Source of the DNA: Enoplolaimus lenunculus
Lineage: Eukaryota; Nematoda; Enoplea; Enoplida; Thoracostomopsidae
Assembly (NCBI GenBank): GCA_030248215.1
Contig: JASANG010001415.1
Location: 186,001 to 250,000, forward strand
Direction: 5' to 3'
DNA length: 64,000 nucleotides
The position numbers and the translations under genes were made by a program. Below, piece after piece: positions 11,059 to 21,493 of this stretch (positions within the stretch are counted from its first letter, which is position 1; every line of letters begins with the position of its first letter). The notes beneath the pieces were generated by a model. The model saw only the letters and a program-made list of their open reading frames with translations, was not told the origin of the DNA and searched no databases.

Positions 11059-12107
11059 ACGCGTGTGCGCAAAGGAATATGAATTGGTTGTCGCTGGGGT
11101 GGTTTATTTTTTGCGTGTGTTTTTCAGATGAGATGATTGTTGTCAGAGGTTATGCAGTATACTCTTCGAAATACTTTTGTTTATGTTTATCAAACTATTA
11201 GTATTGTGAATATGGGCTTTATGTTACTTTCAGGGGTCTGGATTTTCAGCTGGACAGCAATTGGAGATGCATAGATAATCTATAATTGAAACTGTGATTA
11301 ATATATATTTTATATATTCGTCACAGCTTCAGTTTATCATAAGGCTCAGTCGGGTTGAACTTGCTGCTGCAAGGTACTTTCGAATGCTGTATGCCCTGAA
11401 ACGGTCTTTCTATAACTGTGCTTTTTTCAGTTCATTATTGAATTGTATTAGTTACTACGGGTATTTGTAACGCTGATTTTGCCGAATGTCCGCCTCAAAA
11501 GAAGTCCACGTCTTTACGTTTTATCATTGAAAATTTTTGGCCTAGAAAAGTCCTGGGGGCTTCCCAGCAAAACAATTTACCGGGGGGCATTTTGTTGGAG
11601 GGCGGCCGAAAATTCGCGGGGGGCGGCAAAATTTTCGCCGTGGGGAAAATGAAAATTTCGAAACGTGCTGGGGGGCCCCGCTGCGGAGAAGCCAGACTAT
11701 GCCCGTAGCTGTAGACACTAACTTTTTGGTTACCAATACGGATATCAACAGAAAATAAAATGTTGCACATACCTAGGTTTTTGAAATATTGGCCTACCCA
11801 TGTGGGTGAGTCAAGATGTCTGATCGTTGCCCATATAGATGCCAACATAATGCACTTTCAATCTTGCACTTTAAAACGGCTCAGTACGTTTAGTAGCAAG
11901 CTAACAACCTAATCACATAGGTTGTTTCTACCTCCTGCAATGGGTAGGTGACAAAACACAAAACAGGTCACAACCGGTAACGTGAACCCCGCATTAGGTT
12001 GTGGTGTTTGGAGAACTGTGGTAAATGTTATTTGAAATTTTCAGGTTTACAACTACAGGTTTGCGTTACTTTTAAAGACTTAACAGTTTAAGGATGTTCC
12101 TAAGCCT
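11059..12107. other. Mostly unique sequence with a G-rich patch and a shared 60-bp repeat
   Basis: No gene is supported. A purine-rich patch with GGGGGGC runs lies at 11560-11690. The stretch GTAACGTGAACCCCGCATTAG near 11976 recurs at about 33162, marking an undefined dispersed repeat. Confidence 0.4.
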
Positions 12108-12221
12108 GGCCCATGTAACGACAGGGCGGAACGTTTTTCTGTGGGACTAGGAAAGAGTAAGCTTAAGCTTTAGACTAATATTATTGCTTATGCTGTTCCG
12201 CCCTGTTCTTTACTTTGGCCC
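12108..12221 (+). mobile_element. MITE-A minimal copy
   Basis: The ends are GGCCCATGTAACGACAGGGC and GCCCTGTTCTTTACTTTGGCC. At 114 bp it has almost no TTAGGC core, only GCTTATGCT, showing that the internal array is dispensable. Confidence 0.72.
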
Positions 12222-13046
12222 TAAGCCTTGACGTCTAGCGGGTTACGGAACGCTTCAAAAGTAATATAGGTCAACAGTTCAACACTGTTTCCTGGAGTTG
12301 TTAAACAATTGCATTCTTTTTACTGATTCGACCTTATATCAAGTAAATGTTAATCTTTTGTGCTCTTCTCTGGAGGGGATACCAGTGGTTTTTTTCTTGT
12401 TTGACTGGTATACGAGTTAGCGGGTGAAGGAATGCAAAGAAAACTTCATTTGTTGTAATACGTTTGCGGTTTATGAATTCGTGGAAAATTCACAGCGTGT
12501 AAACCAGAGTAGAACCGGACAAATATTTAAAGTGGGTAATGATTTTATACCCTCGCTGCGCTTTACCCGGTGAAATTATTTCCCGCAGGAGCTCCCGGGC
12601 AAAATTTGTTTACTGTTCGCCACATTGTTTTTTCTGCGTTTAAATACGATTATAATTTTTGAAGTGCACTGGATTTTCCAACCCGTCCCGCGTTTAGCCG
12701 CGTGCAGGTCTGAAACCAAAGGTGTGACTCGAGCAGAAAATCGACCTTGGCTGTGGTGGAACTTTTGCCGGAGGTTTCGCCAATTTTGGTTTTGAGATTT
12801 TTTATAGTTCTACAAAAATTGTATCTACGGTGTCAAATGTGAGCGTATGTCTAGGCCTGTCTCGCAAAAAAAACCTTCCGCACATTATCTTTACATGGGG
12901 ATCACGAATTTTGTTTTTAGGCTAAGTTTTTCAGGAATACTGACATCGTGTTCTCAAAAGTGTACCAAAGGTTTAAGCCAAACGCACTGAACGACAATTT
13001 TTGCAAAATAAAAAATTTCAGTATGGAAATTGCCGGATTTCTACCA
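12222..13046. other. Degenerate transposon fragments, no gene
   Basis: From 12504 the sequence CAGAGTAGAACCGGAC with GCTGCGCTTTACCCG resembles the left half of the hAT-like element at 15404-15981. From 12710 to 12800 there is a GCAGAAAATCGACC...TTTTGCCGGAGG stretch like the tandem block at 13440-14120. No coding signal was seen. Confidence 0.4.
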
Positions 13047-13242
13047 CACTGCAAAAAATAGCGAGTCGAATTGACTCACCGAAATAGGCTTTTCCTGACT
13101 GCACAAACTGAGTCAAAAATTCGACTCCGCATGAGTCAATTTCGAAACAATTTGACTGGCGGAGTCGAAATTTTGACTCAGTTTGTGTAGTCAGGAAAAG
13201 CCTATTTCGCAGAGAGTCAATTTGACTCACCATTTTTGCACT
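13047..13242. mobile_element. MITE-D copy (GAGTCAAATTGACTC palindromic)
   Basis: It starts CACTGCAAAAAATAGCGAG and ends CACCATTTTTGCACTG. The two halves are mirror-complementary, with CGAAATAGGCTTTTCCTGAC on the left and GTCAGGAAAAGCCTATTTCG on the right. Repeated GACTC/GAGTC pentamers fill the stem. Confidence 0.75.
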
Positions 13243-14120
13243 GCAGGAACCAGAAGCAAACCTCCGGTTGCACCTTGCATAATAGATATTTCCTAAAATA
13301 TAACAAATTAAATACTTTTATACTGCCCAATTTCGAATCACCTAGATACGGCAAGTTTTTGTTGGTCTCGCTTTGGTATTTTTCACCCACGGCTGCTCAA
13401 AGACCAATAGTGGCCTGCCTACTACAGGCAAAGGCTTAAACCAGGGTACAACCGGAGGTTTGCCTCCGACTCTGGCAGAAAATCGGCCTCCGGCTCCGAC
13501 TAAGAAAGAATTTTTACCGTAGGTTCCGACAATTTCGGTAGTAAAATTTTGCATAATTTTGTAAAATTTATCTGTTTAGCGTGTTTCCATTTACTTTTGT
13601 CACAATTTTCAAGAAAGAATTTCCGAAATTTCACGGAAAGTTAAGCGTATTAAATCAAACAACATATTGCAATATTGGCCAAGGTACAACCGGAGATCTG
13701 CGTCCGGCTCCGGCAGAAATCTGCCTCCGTCTCCATTAGATTTTTTGCCGGAGGCTCCGGCAATTTCGGTAGTAAAGTTTTGCATAATTTTGCGAAATTT
13801 ATCTGTTAGCGCGTTTTTTACTTTTATTGCAATTTTCAGGAAACAATTTCCGAAATGCTGCAGAAAACTAGCGAAAAACCAAACAACTTAACAACATGTT
13901 AACAGATATTGGCTAAAATTAACTAATTAACCATCATTTCTACTACCTGATTCCGACTCACTTCCGACTCCGGTATTTTCCACCTCCGGTTGCACCCTGG
14001 TATTGGCTAAAATTAGCTAATTAACCATAATTTTTACTACCTAATTTGGCCTCACCTCCGGTTCCAGCAAGTTTCGTTGACCGCCGGCTCCGGTATTTTT
14101 CACTCCCGGTGCACCCTGGC
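13243..14120. repeat. Tandem block of MITE-C-like units
   Basis: Three consecutive units start with variants of CAGGGTACAACCGGAG (near 13441, 13678 and 13999), and the block ends CCGGTGCACCCTGG. Each contains GGCTCCGGCAATTTCGG and a TTTTGCATAATTTTG stretch. End-to-end copies of one palindromic family are the simplest reading. Confidence 0.6.
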
Positions 14121-14324
14121 TTAAACCTAAACTTAAGCTTAAACCTAAACATCAACCTTAATCCTATTAAGCTTTAGACTGCTCATTCTTGAAGTCTCAA
14201 AATTGGTCAGTCTTCACAGTGTTCGTGTTATATTTTTGACATCGTCGGAATGGTGTTGTATACGCACAACCGAATACTCGGAAATGAATCTACGCTACAA
14301 CTAAAGGTTTCCGTCAGCGCCACT

Positions 14325-14527
14325 GGCCCATGTAAAAGGATCAGTTGCGGAACGTTTTCCTATGGGACTAGAAAAGAGTAAGCTTAAGGTTTAGACTAAT
14401 TTTTTGCCTGGCTTAGGCTTAGGCTTAGGAATATGCTCATTCTAACGGTTAGGCTTAGGTTTAGGCTTAAGCTTAGGCTTAGGAATATGCTTATAATACT
14501 GTTCCGCCCCTGTTCTTTACACAGGCC
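14325..14527 (+). mobile_element. MITE-A copy with TTAGGC core
   Basis: The left end is GGCCCATGTAAAAGGATCAG and the right end reads CTGTTCTTTACACAGGCC. The conserved left arm GAGTAAGCTTAAGG leads into TTAGGC runs interrupted by GGAATATGCTCATTC. It is preceded at 14120-14170 by an inverted CTTAAACCTAAAC fragment of the same core. Confidence 0.72.
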
Positions 14528-14822
14528 GAAATTTTTGTGAAGGCAATTTCGGAAAAAACCTTTATCTGGGCCGCAAAATCAATTTCGTTTTCGCTAAATA
14601 TAAGAAAATATATGCCATCTGAACCGAATACCTGTTTTGTTGCCAACAACAATCAGTGCCGCGAATCCCGTTATTCCTACCCACAGGTAGCCCGCGCCCG
14701 CAAGCGGCTGCGCTAGTGGATACTTTCGCATGGTGGCTTCATCTTGCAGACGGCTGGTTTGGACACTCTAGCCGCGGACTTGACAACTATTGATAATATC
14801 GTCAAAGTTGAAAGCTAACTGT

Positions 14823-15015
14823 CCCGTGTATAGAACAAGGTCGGATCGTTTTCCGGAGGGGATGTAATAGAGTCAGTTTAAGCTTCAGCCTAAATTTTTC
14901 GCTTTGGTTTAGGCTTCAGCTTAGGCTTAGGAATAGGTTCATCCTTACGTTTAGGCTTAGTCTTTAGGCTTAGAAATAAGCTTATAATACTGTTCCGTCC
15001 CTGTTCTTTACATTA
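14823..15015 (+). mobile_element. MITE-A subfamily 2 copy
   Basis: This copy carries the variant left end CCCGTGTATAGAACAAGGTC and GTTTTCCGGAGGGGATGT in place of the GTTTTTCTGTGGGACT of subfamily 1. The core has TTAGGC runs and the right end is CCTGTTCTTTACATTAAAC. Confidence 0.62.
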
Positions 15016-15375
15016 AACCGCGCCACTTGAAAACTTTCTGTAAAAAATCGAATCGTTTCAGTCCAGTATGACTAGATGTCAATGATTATTCGCTGCGGCT
15101 TAATATTAGCAAATCCTGCTATCGGATATGTCTTTCACTATAAAAGCAACTAAAAATTTTAGTTGTTTAGTTTTTATAATTTTTTTTAGTTTTCAAACAA
15201 CTTTCGTAAAAATCACTTTATACGCCGCTCTGTCCGTAACACACACAGATGCAACGTATTACTTTATAAGCTTTTACGGTGGGTATACAAGAGCTCTTTA
15301 TAAGCTGAACAATGTTGCCGTATACGTGGGTTTTCGGGACGTAGGCTACTCCAGTAAAACAGGGGCGAAGCGACC
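15016..15375. other. Unique AT-rich sequence, no gene called
   Basis: A 96-codon open frame starting at 15128 is hydrophobic and low in complexity at its start, and runs into the MITE at 15376. No splice or homology support was seen. Confidence 0.35.
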
Positions 15376-16174
15376 TACATTGCCAAAAAATGGTGAGTCA
15401 AACCAGAGTTGGAAGTAGGTAAAGATTTTTGTACCCGACCTGCGCTTTACCCACGCAAATATGAATAACCGGAAACAGTTATCTGGTTACATTCTGGCAA
15501 ACAGTCATCTGGTATTTATACTTGCCAAATATTGCTAAGAACAACGCATTTCGGTGTAATATATAAAGCGGGGTTATGATGCCACCATTCAGCAAATGAG
15601 GGGACGTGAATAGCGGAAATTCTGTTATTTCAGCGTTCAAAATTAGTTATAAATCACGTATATATCGCAATTTCGCGTTACAGATAAGCTGCAATTGTTC
15701 GAAATGAAATATAAATGACGACATTCATCCACAGAATCTTAAAAAATTCGAAGCATCCGCCATTTTTTTCATTAAAAATTTTGAAGCTTTCGAAGTTAAC
15801 AAACTTTGGTGTTCAACGCTCATTGGCTAGCTACATAGCTACTAGCGCATGTTAAAAAGTTGGCGCGGGTAAAAAGTGCCAATTTTTTACAAGCGTGATA
15901 CAAATCATTACCCGCGGGTAATACACGCGCCTGAAAATCTTTACCCGACCGGCGGGTACCCGCGCGTAATGTTCAAATCTGAGTCAAACTGACACTGTCG
16001 GAAATATGATCTACGGGACTACGTAAACTGAGTCAAAGTCGACTCCGCCGGAGTCAAACATGCGACTCATTGAGTCGAATTTGTCTCCGGTGAAGTCGAA
16101 TTTGGCTCAGTTTATGTAGTCCTGTAGAGCGTATTTCGGAGAGAGTCAATTAGGCTCACCGTTTGTTGCAGTGT
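15376..16174. mobile_element. MITE-D copy interrupted by a hAT-like element
   Basis: The left tip (CATTGCCAAAAAATGGTGAGT, truncated here to the first 25 bp or so) and the right part (16017 onward, ending ATTAGGCTCACCGTTTGTTG) are one family-D copy. They are separated by the 578-bp insertion at 15404-15981, so the insertion is the younger event. Confidence 0.68.
15404..15981. mobile_element. Non-autonomous hAT-like element with 8-bp duplication
   Basis: The element begins CAGAGTTGGAAGTAGG and ends TAATGTTCAAATCTG, so the complementary end reads CAGATTTGAACATTA. Sub-terminal GTAAAGATTTT is inverted at both ends. AGTCAAAC flanks it directly on both sides (15396-15403, 15982-15989). CAG...CTG ends and an 8-bp duplication fit the hAT superfamily. 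It has no coding capacity. Confidence 0.72.
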
Positions 16175-16360
16175 ATGGTTAATCTAGATCCCGCCCAGGC
16201 ACAACCATGACCAAATTTTTGAATCCAGCAGCTTGGATCCACAGGTAAAAACGTGCCCCACACTTCTGCCTTTATACCATCCTTTAAGAGTGCGTACACT
16301 CTGACGCTTTCTAGAGTTATTTTGACGGCAAAATTCTAAAACCTAGTTTATATTTTAGAT

Positions 16361-16788
16361 TACTGCAGTGACCCGAATAAGAGGGGGAAATAAAAAGGGG
16401 TCCCCATTTTGAGTCCCAATCAATAGGAGTCCATATACCTAATAAGAGTCCGAAAGTGAATAGAGCCCTAAACCCTAATCAGAATCCATAAATGTCAATT
16501 ATCCCCAATTGTAGCGTAGAAATGACTCCACAACCAAATAATTTGACTTCGAAACTTTAAAGCGTACTTAAGTTTTGAAGGTACATTCAAAGTATAACTT
16601 TACGTTATCGCTCAAGCTTGCAACGTTTAATTCAACGGACAGTTGCAGTACCGGATATAAATCAGTAACGAAATGTGGCGGAGTGTGGATTAAAAATAAA
16701 TAACAGTCCGGGACCGAATAACAGGGGGTTCCCTCTGGGGAAACCAAATAAATATCAGTCTCCCCCTTTTATTAGGGTCACTACAGTA
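16361..16788 (+). mobile_element. MITE-B copy (mariner-like, TA flanks)
   Basis: The ends are CTGCAGTGACCCGAATAAGA and TATTAGGGTCACTACAG, each flanked by TA. The interior has a repeated motif, AGAGTCC/GGACTC with ATAAATGTCAATT. It is the first of four copies about 410-430 bp long within 10 kb. TA duplication suggests a Tc1/mariner source. Confidence 0.72.
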
Positions 16789-16905
16789 TCCTCTTTGTCA
16801 CGTGAATAATTTCTATTTTGGATAATTAATTTCGATGAAGAGTCACCCCAGTTTTACAGGCCGTAAGGCGTTCTCACGTCTTATGAAGATTTTACACAGC
16901 GAATA

Positions 16906-17314
16906 TACTGTAGCGAGTGAAAAAAGCTTGGTGACTGATATTTATTTGGCCTCTCCACCCCCCTTGTTATTCGGTTACGGACTGTTATTTATTTTTAACC
17001 TACCCTTCGCCGCGTTTTGTTTAGTTGGACCTCGCTTATGTCATTCTCTCTTTTAAGCAGGACTCACCTTCCGCAGCATTTTTGTTATTTGCCATGTCCG
17101 TAAGGTTATACTTAAGAATGCACTTTCAAAACTTAAGCATGTCATGTCTTAAAGTTTTGAGCTTAACTTTATTCGGTCCTGGAGTCATTTATGCGCTACA
17201 ATTAGGGATAATTGACATTTATCGACCCTTATTAGGGATACGGACTCCTATTGTTTGGGACTCAAAATGGGCACCCCCTCTGCTTACACCCCTTTTATTC
17301 GGGTCACTACAGTA
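16906..17314 (-). mobile_element. MITE-B copy, inverted
   Basis: The right end TTATTCGGGTCACTACAGTA is intact. The left end is altered, CTGTAGCGAGTGAAAAAAGC, a sequence also found at about 20805. It lies only 118 bp from the previous copy in the opposite orientation. Confidence 0.65.
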
Positions 17315-17489
17315 CCTTAGGAATATACTTTAAGACTTGAGTATGCTACTTTGACTTTAAAATTTTACAACACCCGGTGAATATTTATATGCCGCAATTG
17401 TGGTGGCAAAAATAAAACATCTTCGGAACATTTATACTTCAATATCCGTTTTTCGTTTCCGTTATTTTTTCAATCTGTTACATTTTATA

Positions 17490-17645
17490 CAATATATTTA
17501 TACATTTTTGTATCGTATATTATATATTAATATATGTTTATATATGTTTATATATTTATGTTTATATATATTTATATATATGTTTATACATATTTATATA
17601 TGTTTATATATATTTATATGTTTATATATATATTTATATATATCT
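17490..17645. repeat. AT microsatellite (TTTATATATG-type)
   Basis: The run is irregular TTTATATATG/TTTATATATA. Open frames rich in Tyr, Ile and Leu across it are artefacts of the repeat. Confidence 0.85.
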
Positions 17646-18333
17646 TCCGTCCGGTATCAAAATTTTAAAAATTCACCACGTATAGAATATGTTTTGTTAT
17701 AAAATAACCATTGGTATGTTGTGTTGTATCTATAAAGACGACAAAATTTCCAGTTTCTGGCCATCGGAAAGGTGTAACTGCCGAAACAGAGAACAGAATA
17801 AATATTGAAAAAAGGCCGACGATATTTGAAACGCCGGAGCCGACCACAGCTTGTTTTTTTCTACGTACAACTCGTTAATATGTCTTGCGTATACATTATA
17901 GCAGTCAGTCAGTCAGTGGTACAGTGAAAATTTTGTTTTTTTAGTGTGTAAGCATCGTGGTATTTTTCGTATTTTAGCTTGAAAATGTACAAAATTTTTA
18001 AATTTTGAAACCGGGTAGAGGGTATATGGAAACTATTTTATTTTGAGTGTTTTGAAACGGGGGGCTCGCGCGCGAGTCGTTGGGTTATTGTAGACGTGTT
18101 CGACGTTTATTGTGGCTGTGATTGAACAAATTTCGAATATGGTACGCCGTGTGATATAGTGAAAATAGCTCGCGAGCGAAGCGAACGAGAGCCAAACATA
18201 GTGCTATATCTTAGCACAAAAATTTGGGGTTTAATTTCTGCTGAAGGGAAGGAGCTCGGCCTGGGTATCCCCTTTTTTAGATTTGCATATACGCCATTAT
18301 TTGCATTTAATAATTCAGTGTTTTTAAGCCGTT
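17646..18333. other. No gene; short palindromic AGCTCGCGAGCGAAGCGAAC motif
   Basis: The stretch near 18168 contains GCTCGCGAGCGAAGCG, a compact GC-rich palindrome. A CAGTCAGTCAGT microrepeat lies at about 17900. Nothing else was recognised. Confidence 0.35.
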
Positions 18334-18478
18334 GAGGCAACCGAAGACGAGCCCTCCCTGGAAAAAATTTCGGCCCCTCCTACAGATTTTTCAACGTTGC
18401 TTGTAACTCATTGAAAACCATTGAATGCCCCTTCTGGAAAATTTTCAGCCCCCTAGCAAGGTGAGCTGGCTACGGGCC
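18334..18478 (+). mobile_element. MITE-G copy (GGCTACGGGCC end)
   Basis: The right end is intact, CAAGGTGAGCTGGCTACGGGCC being its last 22 bases. Internally it has the diagnostic GTTGCTTGTAACTCA-TTGAAAACC segment. The left end is worn. Confidence 0.58.
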
Positions 18479-18584
18479 GGATCGATGGGTAATGCGTGTC
18501 TCGTGTATTTGCTTAATGTTCGCGTAAAATAACTAGCCACTATGTGCAATGAAACAGAACGAACCCTATCCGTATGATACACAC

Positions 18585-18735
18585 GGGCCCGTTGCCAAAG
18601 GGGGGGGGCTAGAAGGGTTCAGCCCCCCCCCTGGAAAAATTTTGCAATCCCACTAGAAAAGTTTAAAACTTGGTTGTAAATCATCCCAAACCCATGTATG
18701 CCGCACTTAAATAATTTTCAGCCCCCCCCCCCTCA
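18585..18735 (+). mobile_element. MITE-G copy with homopolymer C/G runs
   Basis: It starts GGCCCGTTGCCAAAGG, with runs of nine G and ten C inside. The core TTGGTTGTAAATCATCC identifies the family. The right end runs directly into a family-A fragment. Confidence 0.6.
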
Positions 18736-18736
18736 G

Positions 18737-18842
18737 TAAGGTTAAGCTTTAGACTTTTTTCATGTTAGACTTAGGCTTTGGTATAAGCTCATTCAGGAAT
18801 ATGATTATAGTATTGTTACGACCTTGTTCTATACATTGTCCG
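18737..18842 (+). mobile_element. MITE-A right-hand fragment
   Basis: It retains GTTAAGCTTTAGACTT, a short GACTTAGGCTTTGG core and the right end CCTTGTTCTATACATTGTCC. The left terminal repeat is missing, consistent with insertion next to or loss into the adjoining family-G copy. Confidence 0.52.
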
Positions 18843-18880
18843 TTTAATTGCGGATTCGTTTTTTGCACCACGACGATGCA

Positions 18881-19295
18881 TACTGTATTGACCCGAATAA
18901 GAGGGGGGCATTTTGCGTACCAATCAATAGGATTCCGTATCCCTAATAACAGTCCGTAAGCGGATAGAGTCCCTAAACCCTAATTAGAGTCCATAAATGT
19001 TAATTAGCCCTTACTTTTAGCGCATAAATGACTCCAGGCCCAAATAATTTGAGTTCGAAACTTTAAAGCGTATAGGTATACTAAAATTTTGAAGGTACAT
19101 TCCTAAGTAAAACCTTGCATACCGCCCTAAACGTTTAATTCGACGGACAGTTGCAGTACCGAATATATCATTAACGAAGGGCGGCGGAGCGTGGGTTAAA
19201 ATTAAATAACAGTCCGTAACCAAATAACAATGGGGGTACCCTCTGGAGAGGCCAAATAAATATCAGTCCCCCCTCTTATTCGGGTCACTACAGTA
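18881..19295 (+). mobile_element. MITE-B copy in a palindromic TA site
   Basis: The ends are CTGTATTGACCCGAATAAGA and TATTCGGGTCACTACAG. Outside the TA on each side the flanks are GATGCA and TGCATC, so the empty site would have been GATGCATATGCATC. A palindrome centred on TA is what mariner-type transposases favour. Confidence 0.74.
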
Positions 19296-19377
19296 TGCAT
19301 CCAGCTTAATAACGAACTATTTTCAGTCTGCGGCGACGATAAACAGTGGTTTGCGATGCCTACTGCGGCATATCCAT

Positions 19378-19549
19378 AGGCCGGTAGCCAAGAGAGGACA
19401 GGACGGCTCAGCCCGCCCCCTGGACTAATTTTATTCCGTCAAAATTTTCAACCATGCTTGTAAGTCAACCAAAACCATTTTATGCCGATCCTGAAAATTT
19501 TTTAGCTCCTCTAGGAGCCTTAAGCAAGATGAATTGGCTACGGGGCTGC
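19378..19549 (+). mobile_element. MITE-G copy
   Basis: The ends are CCGGTAGCCAAGAGAGG and GAATTGGCTACGGGG. The core ATGCTTGTAAGTCAACC is well kept. Confidence 0.6.
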
Positions 19550-19849
19550 GATTGTCCCGTTTCGTTTTTTTGCCATATTTTTGGCGAGAAACAAATTTGA
19601 TTGGTTCACCAACCACTTTTAGTTATACTTTTAATTGTTGCGTTTTGTTGTCGATGGTCGATGCCTGTATGTCTGTGTATATATGTTAAATAATAACAAA
19701 ACCTGTATAGAAAATGGACCACAGTAAAAAATTTCCGGAAACATTGAAAAAACGATTTTTTGACTAAATTTGTTAAAAATTACAGTGGAAAGGATGGAAA
19801 TTGTTACACTCAGAGAGTAGATGAAGTTCTGGTCGGCTGCTGGTTTATT

Positions 19850-20104
19850 TGTAAGAGAGTAAGCTTAAGCGTTAGATTAATTTTTTTGTTTGGCTTAGGC
19901 TTAGGCTTAGGCTTGAGAATATGTGTATTCTTACGCTTAGGCTTAGGCTTCGCTTAGGTTTAGGCTTAGGCTAAGGAATATGCTCATTCTTACGCTTAGG
20001 CTTAGGTTTTGGTTTAGGCTTAGGAATATGTTCATTCTTATGCTTAGGCTTAGGCTTAGGAATATGCTTATAGTACTGTTCTGCCCCAGTTCTTTACATT
20101 GGCA
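19850..20104 (+). mobile_element. MITE-A copy with long TTAGGC core
   Basis: The left arm GAGAGTAAGCTTAAGCG leads into four TTAGGC arrays separated by GGAATATG(C/T)(T/G)(C/T)ATTC spacers. The right end is GTTCTTTACATTGGC. The outer left terminal repeat is not recognisable. Confidence 0.62.
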
Positions 20105-20127
20105 GATAGTTATAACGGTATGGAGGC

Positions 20128-20287
20128 ACTGATGGATCCAGAAGACGGCGAGGGGCGTACGCCCACGTCATGAAATTTTTATAATAAAATACTAAGGTCC
20201 CATCGTACAGTTTTTACCAGGGAAAGTTGCATTTATTAACTTTTGCCAGCCCGCCACCGGAAGAACATTCTGTATATCCGGCGCTGT
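20128..20287 (+). mobile_element. MITE-E copy
   Basis: It begins TGATGGATCCAGAAG and ends TTCTGTATATCCGGCGCTG. The core has GGCGTACGCCC, CATGAAATTTTTATAATAAAATACTAAGGT (positions 20176-20205) and TTTTGCCAGCCCGCC, shared with six other copies. Confidence 0.55.
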
Positions 20288-20343
20288 ATGGAGGAATGGC
20301 TTGTTAGATATAGCTTTTATGTTCCATATTAAATTGTTGTATT

Positions 20344-20519
20344 CAATGGCGGATCCATGGGGGGCCATCCCGGCCGTGGCCCCCCCCCAACAGCATCTCG
20401 ATGAAAATTATATAGCAATTTTGTGACAATAGTTCGTGGTTTGTGTGTGGGTCAAAAATAAGTTTATTACTTGTGAAAGTTTGCCCCCCCCCATTTTGAG
20501 ATCCTGGATCCGCCACTGG
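20344..20519 (-). mobile_element. MITE-F copy
   Basis: The ends are AATGGCGGATCCATGG and CCTGGATCCGCCACT. Its 176 bp are the near-exact reverse complement of the copy at 55040-55217, including TTTGTGACAATAGTTCGTGG. The high identity suggests recent activity. Confidence 0.72.
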
Positions 20520-20552
20520 CTGTATTAGCGTTTCGATAGACATTTTGATATA

Positions 20553-20632
20553 ATTTTAGTATCGTCCGATGTCGTTCGCCACCGTGCGGTATGATACGCG
20601 AGACGATGACGAACAAGTATAGCGCCACCCTT
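20553..20632. mobile_element. MITE-I right-hand fragment
   Basis: GTCGTTCGCCACCGTGCGG and the end AAGTATAGCGCCACCCTTA match the right part of family I. The left half is absent. Confidence 0.5.
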
Positions 20633-20681
20633 ATACGAAGTTCAATCCATGATTGGGCTAAACAGTACGATGCGTTGCCGG

Positions 20682-20765
20682 CAGGGTGCAACCGAAATTC
20701 CGGTTCCAATTCCGGCATTTTTTCACCGTCCGGTTCCGGTAAATTGTAATTCCGGTTGCACCCTG
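20682..20765. mobile_element. MITE-C minimal palindromic copy with exact 8-bp duplication
   Basis: It starts CAGGGTGCAACCG and ends CGGTTGCACCCTG, with only 84 bp between the duplicated GTTGCCGG flanks (20674-20681, 20766-20773). CAGGG ends and an 8-bp duplication are hAT-like. Only the terminal palindrome remains, so it must have been mobilised in trans. Confidence 0.8.
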
Positions 20766-20860
20766 GTTGCCGGGTCTAGAAATGTTTTCGCGATATACAG
20801 TAGTGAAAAAAGCTTGCGAGTGAACCGAGTAAGATGCTATGGTGACAACTTTAGCACCAA

Positions 20861-21129
20861 AGCCTTATTTACGCGTGCTAGTTTTTGCTGCGAGAACACC
20901 TTGCAGTTGCAAATTACACGGAGAACTTGCATTTTTTCACGAGCCAATGAGAAAGCGGCTGTAATAAATTCAGTGAACTTGCATGGTTATTCACACTTGT
21001 GAACTAAATTCCTAGCTGCGATTTGTAATGAATTATTTACAGCTGCAAGTTTTTCGAACGGGATTTTCAACAAAAGTTGCAAGTGCAAGTTGCAGCTGCA
21101 CGTTTTCGCAGCAAAAACTTGCACAAGGC
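20861..21129. mobile_element. MITE-J copy (piggyBac-like)
   Basis: CGCGTGCTAGTTTTTGCTGCGAGAACA on the left (from 20872) faces GCAGCAAAAACTTGCAC on the right. TTAA follows the right end (21130-21133), while the left flank has decayed. The stem is rich in GCAGTTGCAA and TTGCAGCTGC. Confidence 0.6.
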
Positions 21130-21179
21130 TTAAATCTTAATAAAAAATTTTGGTTTTGATACCTGTTTGGGTTCGTATT

Positions 21180-21226
21180 GCAGGGTGCAACCTTCGGATT
21201 TTTTGTACCTTCCGGCTTCTAGTGAC
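21180..21226. mobile_element. MITE-C solo end
   Basis: CAGGGTGCAACCTTCGG followed by CCTTCCGGCTTC is a lone family-C terminus. No opposing end lies within 500 bp. Confidence 0.4.
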
Positions 21227-21493
21227 CTGTCTTACCCTTACAAGGTGATATAGCGCAACGGTAAGAGTATATCCATACCAGGTTCAGTCTGGTCATTCGC
21301 ATTTCATTAGGGATTTGATAAGATTATCAGCTCAATTCAGATTTCAACTTGAACGAGACACAAAATGTCATTTTAAAACGCCTAAGATGTGTTTGAATTT
21401 TTTCTGGCCATTATTTCGTCTTATTGAGACCAGTAAACCAAAAAAATTGGTGGTTAGGGTCGATATGGCTACTAGTTTAATGATACCATCAGT

